This document shows, piece after piece, positions 21,824 to 30,342 of a stretch of DNA of 64,000 bases (positions are counted from its first letter, which is position 1; every line of letters starts with the position of its first letter). The stretch comes from Marasmius tenuissimus. Lineage: Eukaryota > Basidiomycota > Agaricomycetes > Agaricales > Marasmiaceae. Location of the stretch: the NCBI GenBank assembly GCA_029532415.1, contig JAQOTA010000053.1, positions 2,728,001 through 2,792,000 on the forward strand. Reading direction: 5' to 3'. The notes beneath the pieces are model-generated. The model did not search any database, had not been told where the DNA came from, and saw only the letters and a list, made by a program, of their open reading frames with translations. The translations under genes were made by a program, and so were the position numbers.

Positions 21824-22834
21824 ATATAGAAGGGTGGAGCCAAGAGAGTGTCAATCGACAAAGGCTTCTAAGAAGCACCCATAAATAAATAGGGTTCGAT
21901 GCACACCGAGAAATGCTCCAAAGGTCTAGAACTTTTAACAGGCTGTATGCGTCAAGCAGATCATGGGGTGTATCGCGTGCAGGTAGTGCAGGGGAGTTAA
22001 TCTGGTTACGAAGCCCTGCCCAATTGCTAGGGTCTTACAACGTTCCCAGTGTGTATCGGTGTCTGGTGTCCCATCGTGCTATCTGGTCTCAACCCCAGAC
22101 TAGCAAAAGTATGAGTGATCAGCTCATACTGTCCGAATGACCCATAGAAAGTTATTATTAAACCTAGTCATCCATATGAATTGAGTTCATGCACCCTCTG
22201 CCTTAGGCATGTCGGTGTCCAGAAAGCAATCATAGGTGAGTTAGAGTTTAACAATAACGTGGAAGAGAGGGGTCATCGGGAGGGGAGTCCCTGTACATAC
22301 TAAAATGGCCATGTGATACCGTAAAATTGTATAGTATCAAAACCTAGTTGTAAGGAGATCAAATCTCCCAGCATGTATGTCATGCCTGGTCTTTCGACCG
22401 TCAGGAATCATGGCGAGTTGGTTTATAAGCACAACCCCATAGACCCCTAAACGATGCCTCATGGTGAGGATCATCGCCAACCATTGGTTTTCATCGGCAT
22501 TAGGCAGTGATAATATAAGATCAAAGCCCAATCCGGGTTATCAGCAGGGAGACAGAGCCGCTTACGCGGATAGGTCTATGCCGAAGAAGATGAAGCCAAG
22601 ACAGTATGTACATGCGTTCGTGCAACATGCAACAGTACAGGGACATAGTGGATAGGTGTAAAGGGAACTAACAACCCTTGTCCTTGACACCAGACGATGA
22701 CAAGCCCGACATCGCTAGAGACTTCCATAACCCATGTAGGTTACAGGTCGTCCACTAGGATGGTGGCGACACACGGGAGCTAGGCTACTCCGATCATAAC
22801 ATTGACCTGACCACCGCTTGCGGGGCCCATAACC
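21824..22834 (-). other. Leader of element B, with an internal Met-tRNA-type primer-binding site at 22821-22834
   Basis: About 1 kb lies between the 5' LTR and gag. Directly after the LTR (minus strand) stands GGTTATGGGCCCCG, complementary to the anticodon arm of eukaryotic initiator tRNA-Met (GGGCCCATAACC) rather than to the tRNA 3' end. This is the internal, half-tRNA priming site described for Drosophila copia. No convincing ORF is present in the rest of the leader. Confidence 0.7.
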
Positions 22835-24106
22835 TGATGAGCCAGCATAGTTAAAGTGCACAGTGGGTATGACGAAGTAAACCTCACATGGGTAATACAC
22901 AGAGTGTTCTTGAGATGCTTGAGAAGAGGTGATAATCGAGTAGATTGTCCTAAGGCTTAAGGCCTTTTGTCCAGTCTTTTATACATAAGTTTCTGGTACA
23001 TGTAATGAGTATTACACTAACTGAAACTACTTGTTACATCCATGCATCTTACCCTGGTCTATCTCACCTAGTCACGTCACACTTGGCTAGTCACATCACC
23101 TCCGGACCCATTCCGAGTATTTCCGGGTATTTCCGGGCTATTATTCTGGTTCATTCCAACACTATTCCATCCCCGGCACTCAACCCTCACTTCCGCGGTT
23201 CAGTCTCTCACACCAAGTCCATCCCCGGAACCTCTGCCATTTCCGCCTCCGCTTCCAGGACTACTTCCATTCTTCATTCTGACTTATTCTGACTTACTTA
23301 TCTCCGACTTCCGAAATATTCCCACACTCACTTATTCTATTCATATCTTCATTCCATCACGCACTTATTCATTTCCGGTTCATTTCCCTTCCGGTACTTT
23401 TCTCCCCGCATTTGACTTCCATATGATACATCAACATTTCCCGCACTTGACTCACTTATGATTCATTCATTCACTACAACCCTATATAAGCTCTATACTC
23501 CTATCCTGTATCAGAAGACTCGAAATCAACCAGAATCACCCTGGATCAACCAGGACTCACCTGGATACTTCTCTATCATGTCTTTCCTTCTCTCTCGCAA
23601 CTTGTCCTCTTAGTCTAGTAGAAGGACAGCTCAGTTCATGGTGCTGTTGGCGAAACCTTCAGCTACTGTCTGCTCTAGATCCGTTGCTCCCACACTCCTT
23701 CATCATATCTCTTTCCTATCCATCTATCTGACAGCATATAAAATCCCATATCTTATCTTATCCCTATCCGATCCGCACGATCCTAACACTACTACTAGAA
23801 GTAGGTATTCGGCCCTAAAGGCGTAAAAGACATTAGTACTGTGTAAGTACTTCTACCATGAATGGTAGTATGCTTGGTGAGCATAGTCGTGTTTGCCTCA
23901 TGTATTGAAGGCTCTACTTATGCTATTGGATAGCGACTGTCTATAGTGTCATATATGATGAAACTAGATGTACGTAGTAAGGTACGTAGACAGAGACGTA
24001 GTACTTGCATGAGAACGCAAGTGTTCTAGAGGTGTAGCTCTATAAATAGTGTGACGTGTAAACAACACGTCAACAGTGTATCACATGATTTCCATCATGT
24101 TCAACA
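22835..24106 (-). repeat. 5' LTR of element B, split by solo LTR C
   Basis: 22835-23031 and 23794-24106 together match the 510-bp LTR at 11485-11994 with two differences seen by eye. The split falls in GAAACTACTACTAG, where 757 bp plus a 5-bp duplication were added. Confidence 0.93.
23032..23788 (+). mobile_element. Solo LTR of a third retroelement family (element C)
   Basis: The 757-bp block has TGTTACATCC...CCTAACA termini (inverted TGTTA/TAACA) and is flanked by a perfect CTACT duplication (23027-23031 and 23789-23793). A plus-strand TATATAA at 23483-23489, about 300 bp before the end, suggests plus orientation. It contains no ORF of note and many short CT/TTCC-rich stretches. It is the product of LTR-LTR recombination after insertion into the 5' LTR of element B. 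Confidence 0.88.
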
Positions 24107-24402
24107 GTCGGTACTACGATGGTGGGAGTGACTGTAGGAGTAGCCGTGACAGTTGGTGGTGGTGACTGTTCTTCGTTGGTATCGTCGGTTTGTGCGGCTT
24201 GAGAGGTAGTTTGTCTGACGGTGCGGGTGGTGGTAGACAGTTGTAGTTTGGGTCGAGGAATGCTGCCGTTAAGATAACCTGTCATTCCCTTAGACCCGAC
24301 CTGCAGTAGCACTTCTCTCTTGAAGTTGTTCCACGTCTTCCGCCCAGTCAATCTCTTCTCCTCCGTAAATATCGGTATGCTCGTAGGGGTGATCGAAGTC
24401 AT
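24107..24402 (-). pseudogene. Element A gag, 5' part
   Basis: The start of Gag of the outer element (MTSITPTSIPIFTEEKRLTG, with RKTWNNFKREVLLQVGSKG typical of copia Gag N-termini). The frame runs into the left side of element B at VTPTIVVPT and resumes at 11484 (PFFSLTPSVKEWDA) once B and one target copy are removed. The original codon run continues without a shift until the TGA at 11434. Confidence 0.88.
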
Positions 24403-24495
24403 ATCGGCTCGTTGTTAATCAAAAATTTTCTCTCTTGGAATGTCTCGAGGGTAGGATAACAGTGCGTAAATTTTTCTCTTGCTCAGTTTCGAGAT

Positions 24496-24510
24496 GCAGG
24501 TCTCATAATC
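24496..24510 (-). other. Candidate primer-binding site of element A
   Basis: Minus-strand GATTATGAGACCTGC is complementary to the anticodon arm of elongator tRNA-Met (GTCTCATAATC with CAT anticodon). It directly follows the inner end of the partial LTR copy at 24511. This again points to internal rather than 3'-end priming. Confidence 0.5.
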
Positions 24511-24567
24511 TGTTAGAGTAGAACTAGCTCAGTTGATAGTAAGGTCAACTGGATTCTCGTAGGTACC
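24511..24567 (-). repeat. Partial tandem copy of the element A LTR end
   Basis: These 57 bases repeat the first 19 bases of the LTR (TGTTAGAGTAGAACTAGCT) and its CAGTTGA...TCAACTG hairpin core, with the intervening part deleted. They sit between the full 5' LTR and the primer-site candidate, so the effective 5' LTR may be 298 bp long. Confidence 0.75.
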
Positions 24568-24808
24568 TGTTAGAGTAGAACTAGCTAGAATGTACAGTAA
24601 GTGAATGAAAGGTTATCAAGAAACAATAGACTCACCTCAGTTGATAGTAAGGTCAACTGAGGTGCGTCTGAGCGAAAAGAAAAGTTTTGTGTAGTGTGTC
24701 GTGAGAAACTATCAAGCCACCGAATACAGTCAGTCACGTGTAACGCCAGAATCAGTAAGTAAGTACGAATGTCCGTGGCGCTGGACTCGTCGAAGTATTA
24801 CTTCAACA
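24568..24808 (-). repeat. 5' LTR of element A
   Basis: The 241-bp LTR looks identical to 6963-7203, including the 12-bp inverted repeat at 24633-24664. It is followed by the GTGAA duplication (24809-24813). Transcription from it runs leftward, away from the neighbouring gene. Confidence 0.95.
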
Positions 24809-24840
24809 GTGAACGCAGAAACCCTCACAGCCGTGAACAG

Positions 24841-24848
24841 TATAAATA
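24841..24848 (+). promoter_or_regulatory. TATA box of the secreted-protein gene
   Basis: TATAAATA lies about 95 bp before the ATG at 24944 and 33 bp to the right of the element A LTR. The core promoter survived but everything upstream was displaced by 17.8 kb. Confidence 0.6.
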
Positions 24849-24943
24849 CGGGCCAGAAATTCGAAAACATCAACATCTTCTACCTCTAATCACTAATCAT
24901 CAATCGACTCTTTCCTCGACAATATCACTCCTCGTTAGCGACA

Positions 24944-25689
24944 ATGCCTTCCTTCCGTGCTCTTACTGCCCTCTTCTTCATTGGTGCCTCTTTCACATCC
25001 GCTATGGCACTTCCCCACGATGCTCCTTCCGCTCCCACCGCCTGTGATGCTACATGCGTTGCCAAAGCGTCCCCCGTCCCAGTTATCATCCAGGATGTGC
25101 AGAACAAGATCTCGCCCATGGTCGAGAAAATTCGTGAGTCCCCGCGCTGGGTCCGCCCAGTGCCTCTCGTGCTCATTTCCCTTTTCCCAGATGCCTTGAA
25201 GGAATGCAAAGCCGACGATATCAAGCCCATCGTTGCCGACATTAGTACCATCATCGACGGTGCAACTGCCAAAGTCAAGGCCTACGTTGATGCCAAAGTC
25301 GACTTGAACATTGCCCTCTCCGCCGACGCCGACGCCAAGGCTGGAGTCGCCGTTTCTGGCATCGACGTTTTGGTTCGCTTGTTCGTTAGCTTGGTTACCG
25401 TGAGTCCCTCTCATCCCTTCTTGCTTTTTTTCGCCCTAACTCTTGCCCTTAGTCCGTCGTCGTTTGCATCCAAGCCGCTCTCAATGTAACCGCTCAGGTC
25501 GAGTTGGATGCTTGCATCAAAATCTTCGCGTCCCTCTGCATCAGCCTCAGCGCCTTCGTACAAGTTTGTTGCCAGCTTGTTGCCGGTTTGGCTGTGGCCC
25601 TCACAGTCCAGCTCACTGCGTTCGTCGCTTTGTGTGTCAAACTAGGTGTTGACGCGTCTGTCACTGCGTTCTTGAAGGTTGTCTTGTAA
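24944..25689 (+). CDS. Small secreted hydrophobic protein, function unknown
   Basis: Three exons, 24944-25133, 25191-25399 and 25453-25689, with introns of 57 and 53 bp, give about 211 aa. A signal peptide opens the protein (RALTALFFIGASFTSAMA). The middle is Ala/Val/Asp-rich and helical (ISTIIDGATAKVKAYVDAK). The C-terminal half is strongly hydrophobic with scattered Cys (IQAALNVTAQVELDACIKIF, then FVQVCCQLVAGLAVAL). The Cys pattern is not that of class I or II hydrophobins. Such proteins are common, lineage-specific members of basidiomycete secretomes. Element A sits just upstream of its TATA box and may alter its regulation. Confidence 0.8.
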
Positions 25690-26010
25690 AGTGTTTGATT
25701 CGAGCTTTCGGAACCACGCTTATTTCTCGGTTTTATATTTTGAGTTTCATTGGGCCCCTTTCATAGATCTGTAGCGTTTAGATTTACGACTTACGATTTA
25801 CGACTAAGATTATCATCTAATATCATTTTTGAACCTTTAACTGTCCTCAGACACGGAGTCTTCGGAGATCAAAGTGGCGGAAAATCAAACAATGTGAGCT
25901 CTTGTCAGGTATCTCGTACTGAGCTGGTAGCGTTGACTTGGACCGCAGAAGGGAACCGAAAGTACTCGAAAGCAGGTTTCATGCCCAGGCAGTACGCGGT
26001 CATGTGATCG

Positions 26011-26023
26011 TTCCAGAAATTTC
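26011..26023 (+). promoter_or_regulatory. Heat-shock element 1
   Basis: TTCcaGAAatTTC is a perfect three-unit nTTCnnGAAnnTTCn array, the HSF1 binding consensus, about 235 bp upstream of the HSP20 start. Confidence 0.75.
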
Positions 26024-26109
26024 GCGGGAGCTCCGCCATCTTCTCAAAGACCTCGACCGCAGTAAGTGCTGAGTAACCCCCTTGATATACGTCACTTCAC
26101 GATGGACGC

Positions 26110-26122
26110 TTCAAGAAAGTTC
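26110..26122 (+). promoter_or_regulatory. Heat-shock element 2
   Basis: TTCaaGAAagTTC is a second perfect three-unit array, 18 bp upstream of the TATAAAA box at 26140-26146. Confidence 0.78.
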
Positions 26123-26244
26123 TGAGCTAGTCCCAAAGGTATAAAACCTGGTCTGCAGACCTGCTGGGGGCATCAGACAAAGCCAAAGACAACTCGACAA
26201 CCGCGACTCAACTCACAAGTACACTCATCTCATTACCACTCACA

Positions 26245-26846
26245 ATGTCTTCCTCCATCTACTACTACGAACCCTTCTACAACTTTGACCGCTTCTTCGA
26301 CGAGTTCTTCTCGAGGTCCGGTCGAAATGCCCCTTCGAATGCTGATGGCGGGCAAGCCCTTCAAAGGCAAGGGTCTGACACAGCTGTCACTCAGGCCTTG
26401 AAACCAAGGTATGTCCCTAGAATGTCGCATGCTTTGGAGATACGGACATCAGCTGACCCTCGTTCAACAGAATGGACCTCCACGAAGATGCCGACAAGAA
26501 CACAGTCACCGCGACATTCGAGCTCCCCGGCTTGAAGAAAGAAGACGTCCAGATTGATGTTCACGATGGACGCCTTACGATTACTGGGGAGACCAAGATC
26601 TCTGAGGAACACAACAATGACGGCTACGCCGTTCGCGAGCGACGATTCGGCAAATTCTCCAGGACATTGCGACTTCCTCAAGGTGTGAATGTAAGTGGAT
26701 TTGTACGTCCCGTAGCCGAGATCTAGTCCTGATTGTGCTTTCATTAGGAGGATGAAATCAAGGCCGGACTTGAAGACGGCGTTCTTACAGTCTCCTTCCC
26801 GAAGGCTGGAAAGGAGGCAGCGCCTAAAAAGATCACCATTTCTTGA
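26245..26846 (+). CDS. Small heat-shock protein, HSP20/alpha-crystallin family
   Basis: Exons 26245-26408, 26471-26690 and 26748-26846 (introns 62 and 57 bp) give about 160 aa. An aromatic N-terminal arm (YYYEPFYNFDRFFDEFFSR) precedes the alpha-crystallin domain (ATFELPGLKKEDVQIDVHDG, GETKISEE, RRFGKFSRTLRLPQGV, then GVLTVSFPK). A short tail, KKITIS, contains the I-x-I motif used for oligomer contacts. It is an ATP-independent cytosolic holdase. Two perfect heat-shock elements and a TATA box upstream indicate induction by heat shock factor. Confidence 0.95.
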
Positions 26847-26981
26847 ACGAGATTCTGCGCGTTCTAACATTCTACACTCTGGGACTATATTCACTCTTCG
26901 TTCTCTTCTGTATATAACCTGCGATCTGTATCAATAGTTGTTCGATTTCCAATGGAGAAAACTCACTTCATCTAAATATAA

Positions 26982-28366
26982 TTACAACTTGGCCGACTCT
27001 GGTGAAACGTTCCCTGTCAGTGCGTTGTAAATTGCCTTCGCTACGCCTGTCGGATGGGTTTGGGGTGCCTAGCAACGGCATCACTTGATAAGAAAGTGGC
27101 GATGGAGTAAGAACTAGCGTTAAAACATACTAAGTGTCCTCCTCCTGGGATTCGTTGGAAGGAGGCAAGATGCTGCACTCCACCGATGGCGTTTTCGATT
27201 ATATCGTCTTTGATTTCCCTCGGTCTACGTCAAACGTCAGCTTGCATCGCAGACGACCTCGCCCCACTGGCCTATAGACGTACATGTAATCATCTACGGC
27301 CCCAAACATGAGATGAATCGGGACCCGTTTGGCGAAAGTATGGAAGTCTCGGTAGACGAAGGAGTGATCGCTGCTGAGGAAGGTTACCTAGGGAAGTTCA
27401 GTACATTCACACCTCCGTACGCTATCAATACTCCTGTAGCGTACCGTTTCCTGCTTGCGGGTGCATTTAAGCGTAACCCCCTCCTTATCAGGATACTCTC
27501 TGGTGGGAAGGGATCTAAGACCTTTGTCCTGTTCGTACCAGAAGTGAGTGGTTTCGATTGGGAGTAGTAGGTAGAGACTCACGACGTAGATTCTCAACAT
27601 TCTGTCGTCCCAAACTTTCCAGGCAGGCCTACTCTTGAATACCTGATACGCGTCTTCTTTGGAGGCCCAAATATCCCGACGACTTGCCGCTCCCCTCGCA
27701 AGGAAATTGGTTTCTACAGTCCAGCCTCCAGGAAGGAGCTTCTTGTTCCATGCCATGATTTCGACGAGTACCAGGGCCTCAAATTTGACCTTCGGGAAAA
27801 AGTTCGTGGAGAGAGTGCTAAAGCCTTGTCAATGAGTTATGCGACTTGAGACTGAAGAGAGTCTTTGCCTCACACCGATGCTGCACCCATAGAGTGGCCC
27901 ACGCCTATCAGACGGTGCTTGGTAAAGTCTGTATCTATCCCATTCCCGAGACCAGCGAGGAGAGAGTGAACTGCTCGACCGTATTGTTCCCATCCAACTG
28001 CCAATTCTCCATGTCAGTCGTTCTCCTGTACTCGAACGGAAGTAACCGTGTAGACGCACACACAAGGTCGTAACCCCAAGAAAGAGTCTCCTCGTTCAGT
28101 ATTGCAGCGTCGCCGTGATTTGGGGAATCTATCAACCAAATTTCGCGTATCCGCAACTGTTCTCCTCCCTTGCTTTTGACAATAGCAAGAAGATCGTCGA
28201 CTATTGGTTCCCAAATCTCTTTATGGAATCCTGTTGCATGCAGGAAGACGAGAGTATAGGCGGTGGGATCGTTAACATGCGGTGAGTTGGGGTCCCTAAG
28301 ACGTTTGGCCGTCACCAGGAGAGGGTAATTAGGACGAGGATCGAACACATATTCTTGGGACTGCAT
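26982..28366 (-). CDS. Alpha/beta-hydrolase, with an apparent 1-nt frame break
   Basis: Exon 1 (28366 to about 27937) begins MQSQEYVFDPRPNYPLLV and contains TLVFLHATGFHKEIWEPIV and NHGDAA. The nucleophile elbow GVGHSMGAAS follows near 27.89 kb but in another frame. The shift falls near 27.93 kb, where no usable intron fits, so a one-base deletion (real, or a sequencing error) is likely. The frame continues across a 55-bp intron to ALVLVEIMAWNKKLLPGGW, a further intron, IHLMFGAVDDYM (about 27.3 kb), RIPGGGHL with the catalytic His (27.14 kb), and a last exon ending at 26982 (HPTGVAKAIYNAL). Intron borders between 27.3 and 27.6 kb are uncertain. The family resembles peroxisomal lipase/esterase-like fungal hydrolases; the substrate is unknown. 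Confidence 0.72.
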
Positions 28367-28715
28367 AGGGGAAATTGAGAGGTGCTAGAGAATGGATTGA
28401 TAGGAAGGTATGATTCCCTCGACTTGGACCCGGGCCTTCGTTGAGAGCGACATTGTCAATGTTTCGGGTATGACAGTTCCCCGCAAAGTTAGCAGCCAGT
28501 CATGTGAATTCAACTTGACAATTGACTGCACGGCGCACGAGCACTTCGGTCTCAGATCCGAGCACGGCGAACAGGGAGCTAATATGTATTTGAATCGCGG
28601 ATATTCCTGAGCAGGGGGGGTGTCGGCTATTACTCTTGATTCCTGAGCTGCGAGCAGTACTGGCGGATTCAAAAACCACGATAAGCCTATGCTAGGCAAA
28701 AAGGAATTGTAATCT

Positions 28716-28807
28716 CGACACCAGCAGGATTTGAACCTGCGCCCTCAAAGAGGAACAGATATCAAACAAGTTCGAATCTGTCGCCGTAACCACTTGGCTA
28801 TAGTGCC
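28716..28807 (-). tRNA. tRNA-Ser (CGA) with a 10-nt intron
   Basis: Minus strand: acceptor GGCACTA pairs with TGGTGTC (G:T pairs allowed), D arm GCC...GGC, anticodon stem ACAGA/TCTGT, and loop TTCGAA plus A with anticodon CGA. The 10-base intron (CTTGTTTGAT) follows position 37. The long variable arm CCTC-TTT-GAGG is diagnostic of Ser. The T arm is GCAGG TTCAAAT CCTGC. The mature length is 82 nt. A T5 run (plus-strand AAAAA near 28699) is the pol III terminator. Confidence 0.92.
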
Positions 28808-28920
28808 TTGAGCAAGGTGCTCATATTGACATGTTGAGAAATGAGTATTTCGTGGTAGGTAAAGCACTCTTCGAACTCGAGTGTTGTAATGGTGCATCCC
28901 AGTAAGAAGCTTATCAATAA

Positions 28921-30342
28921 CTACTTAGAATTCGTACCATTCCCCCTCAGTAACAACCCAACCACTACAGCTCCGGCAACAGTGTTGAGCACGATAGCCC
29001 AAATGACTACAGCGAATGCCTCCGAAATCTCTTGCCCTTCCCCGACTAGTACAGGCTTCCCCAGCTGAGCAACTATGAGAGCGATCTCACCACGCGCGAC
29101 CATTGCAGCTCCCAAGATCACGGCAGACCGAACGGGTGTCAACTGAACAAGGGGAAGTTCAGCCGATGGTGGTTCCACTGAAATTGGGGTAACTCGTCTT
29201 CTGCGACGCCGACACCATCCCGTCTCGTCATCGGGCCAGACGAGAAGCCAAACTCCTGTAATGACCTTTCCGACTAGCATCATCAATGAGTAGACCAATC
29301 CACGCCAAACGACCCTGCTGGATCCATTCACGGAGCCCAGAGAGCGTATGGGCAGAGCTGCACCCATCGATACGAAGAAGAGGGGAGAGAAAAGATGATG
29401 TAAGAGTGGCTGGAAGAAGGAAATGAATGCAAGGTGTGGAGAGTAGATCCCGACGTTGTTGAGGGTCAACGATACATCGTTATCCTCCCTATCGATACCA
29501 CTGCTAACACCGGGAATGTTTTGCTCAGGAAGGGAGCAAAATGTCTGCGCAAGGAGCACGCCTGCCAGATAGGCACCATACAGCTCACTCGTCCCAGCGT
29601 ATTTGGCTCCTGCGACCGCGCCAGAAAGAGTTGCAACGATGAGGAATATCTGCGTCCGCCCACAATAAATGAGTCGCTTGATGACGGTAGGCAACCTTGC
29701 CTGGAGAGGTCGCAAGACCAAAATGAAAGCTGCTGTCGCCAAAGTGAACGCGATGGAGACCAGAATGGGTCTGACTATGGCTCCCCATTTCACGCCACCG
29801 GAAGAAGAGGACAGGTCGGCAATGATAGCAGCCATAACCAACCCTACAACATCGTCAAAAAGAGCGGCACTGACCAGCACCACCCCCATCTTCGTCTGCT
29901 TCAACTCGGGCTTGAGCAACGACAATGTGGTTCCCAGTGATGTCGAGCTGAGGGATGCACCGGCCACGAAACTCTGGAGAAGAGTATACCCAAAGCCAAA
30001 ATGGAGTAAGAGGAGCGAGAAGGCGATTGGGAGTAGGATCCCAGTCAGGCCTGCCACGACTGAAAGGGCCCAGTTTTGATACAACATAGACAGATTGGTC
30101 GACATTCCCGCCTCAAAGACGAGAAGGAGGAGGCCAATATAGCCTATAATTGTTACGGTCTCGGATATAGCCTCTGGAAGTAGATTTCCGGCTTCAGGTC
30201 CATAAATGATACCGATGGAAAGAGAACCAAGCAAGCCCGCTTCGAGGATGGCGGTGAAAAGTTCTTCGGCAACGTTCATCAGGTAGAGAAGAGAGGATAA
30301 TGTCAAGAGAAGAGGTATTTCTGGTACTTCGTATGAGGGCAT
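28921..30342 (-). CDS. Monovalent cation/proton antiporter (CPA2-like)
   Basis: Intronless, 473 aa, with about 12 hydrophobic helices. Sequence landmarks of the CPA2/NhaP-like antiporter family are present: IGYIGLLLLVFEAGMSTNLS, the SSTSLGTTLSLL stretch, the ion-site helix SAALFDDVVGLVMAAI with the paired Asp, LYGAYLAGVLLA, LFSPLFFVSMGA and MVARGEIALIV. It exchanges Na+ or K+ for H+ across plasma, endosomal or vacuolar membrane; which one cannot be told. A cytosolic loop with an Arg run (CRRRRRRV) follows the helix after KVITGVWLLV. It shares its right-hand intergenic region with a divergent MFS transporter gene. Confidence 0.92.
   Translation of the reverse strand: MPSYEVPEIPLLLTLSSLLYLMNVAEELFTAILEAGLLGSLSIGIIYGPEAGNLLPEAISETVTIIGYIGLLLLVFEAGMSTNLSMLYQNWALSVVAGLTGILLPIAFSLLLLHFGFGYTLLQSFVAGASLSSTSLGTTLSLLKPELKQTKMGVVLVSAALFDDVVGLVMAAIIADLSSSSGGVKWGAIVRPILVSIAFTLATAAFILVLRPLQARLPTVIKRLIYCGRTQIFLIVATLSGAVAGAKYAGTSELYGAYLAGVLLAQTFCSLPEQNIPGVSSGIDREDNDVSLTLNNVGIYSPHLAFISFFQPLLHHLFSPLFFVSMGAALPIRSLGSVNGSSRVVWRGLVYSLMMLVGKVITGVWLLVWPDDETGWCRRRRRRVTPISVEPPSAELPLVQLTPVRSAVILGAAMVARGEIALIVAQLGKPVLVGEGQEISEAFAVVIWAIVLNTVAGAVVVGLLLRGNGTNSK

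Larger units (their letters stand above)
11485..24106 (-). mobile_element. Inner, very long Ty1/copia retrotransposon (element B)
   Basis: The element is bounded by 510-bp LTRs (11485-11994 and 22835-24106; the right copy is enlarged by solo LTR C). The LTRs differ at two positions seen by eye (near 11522/22872 and 11922/24031). Without insert C and its duplication it is about 11.9 kb, and without insert D about 9.1 kb; copia elements are usually about 5 kb. Plus-strand CTCCCCCTCAC after 11994 is the polypurine tract. Minus-strand GGTTATGGGCCCCG after 22835 is the primer-binding site. Gag and Pol form one ancestral frame once D is removed. Two nonsense codons (14562, 14322) and a His in place of the second integrase Asp make this copy defective. 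It landed inside gag of element A. Confidence 0.93.
6963..24808 (-). mobile_element. Outer Ty1/copia LTR retrotransposon (element A), interrupted
   Basis: The element is bounded by direct 241-bp LTRs (6963-7203 and 24568-24808) that look identical on visual comparison, and by the GTGAA duplication. It is transcribed on the minus strand. Its domain order gag, protease, integrase, RT, RNase H places it in Ty1/copia (Pseudoviridae-like). The polypurine tract is the C7 run at 7204-7210 on the plus strand, next to the 3' LTR and overlapping the stop. Element B is inserted in gag at 11485-24106. Removing B plus one target-site copy rejoins gag in frame. The polyprotein has six in-frame nonsense codons but no frameshift, so this copy cannot make a full Gag-Pol without recoding. 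Confidence 0.95.
25690..26244. other. Promoter region of the HSP20 gene
   Basis: No gene is seen. The region holds two perfect heat-shock elements (26011-26023 and 26110-26122) and a TATAAAA box at 26140-26146. Confidence 0.6.

Noticed and set aside
22337..22900. Short ORFs in the element B leader as extra genes
   Set aside because: All are under 70 codons on both strands and without recognisable features, inside a retroelement leader.
24944..25689. Hydrophobin
   Set aside because: The eight-Cys hydrophobin pattern is absent although the protein is secreted and hydrophobic.
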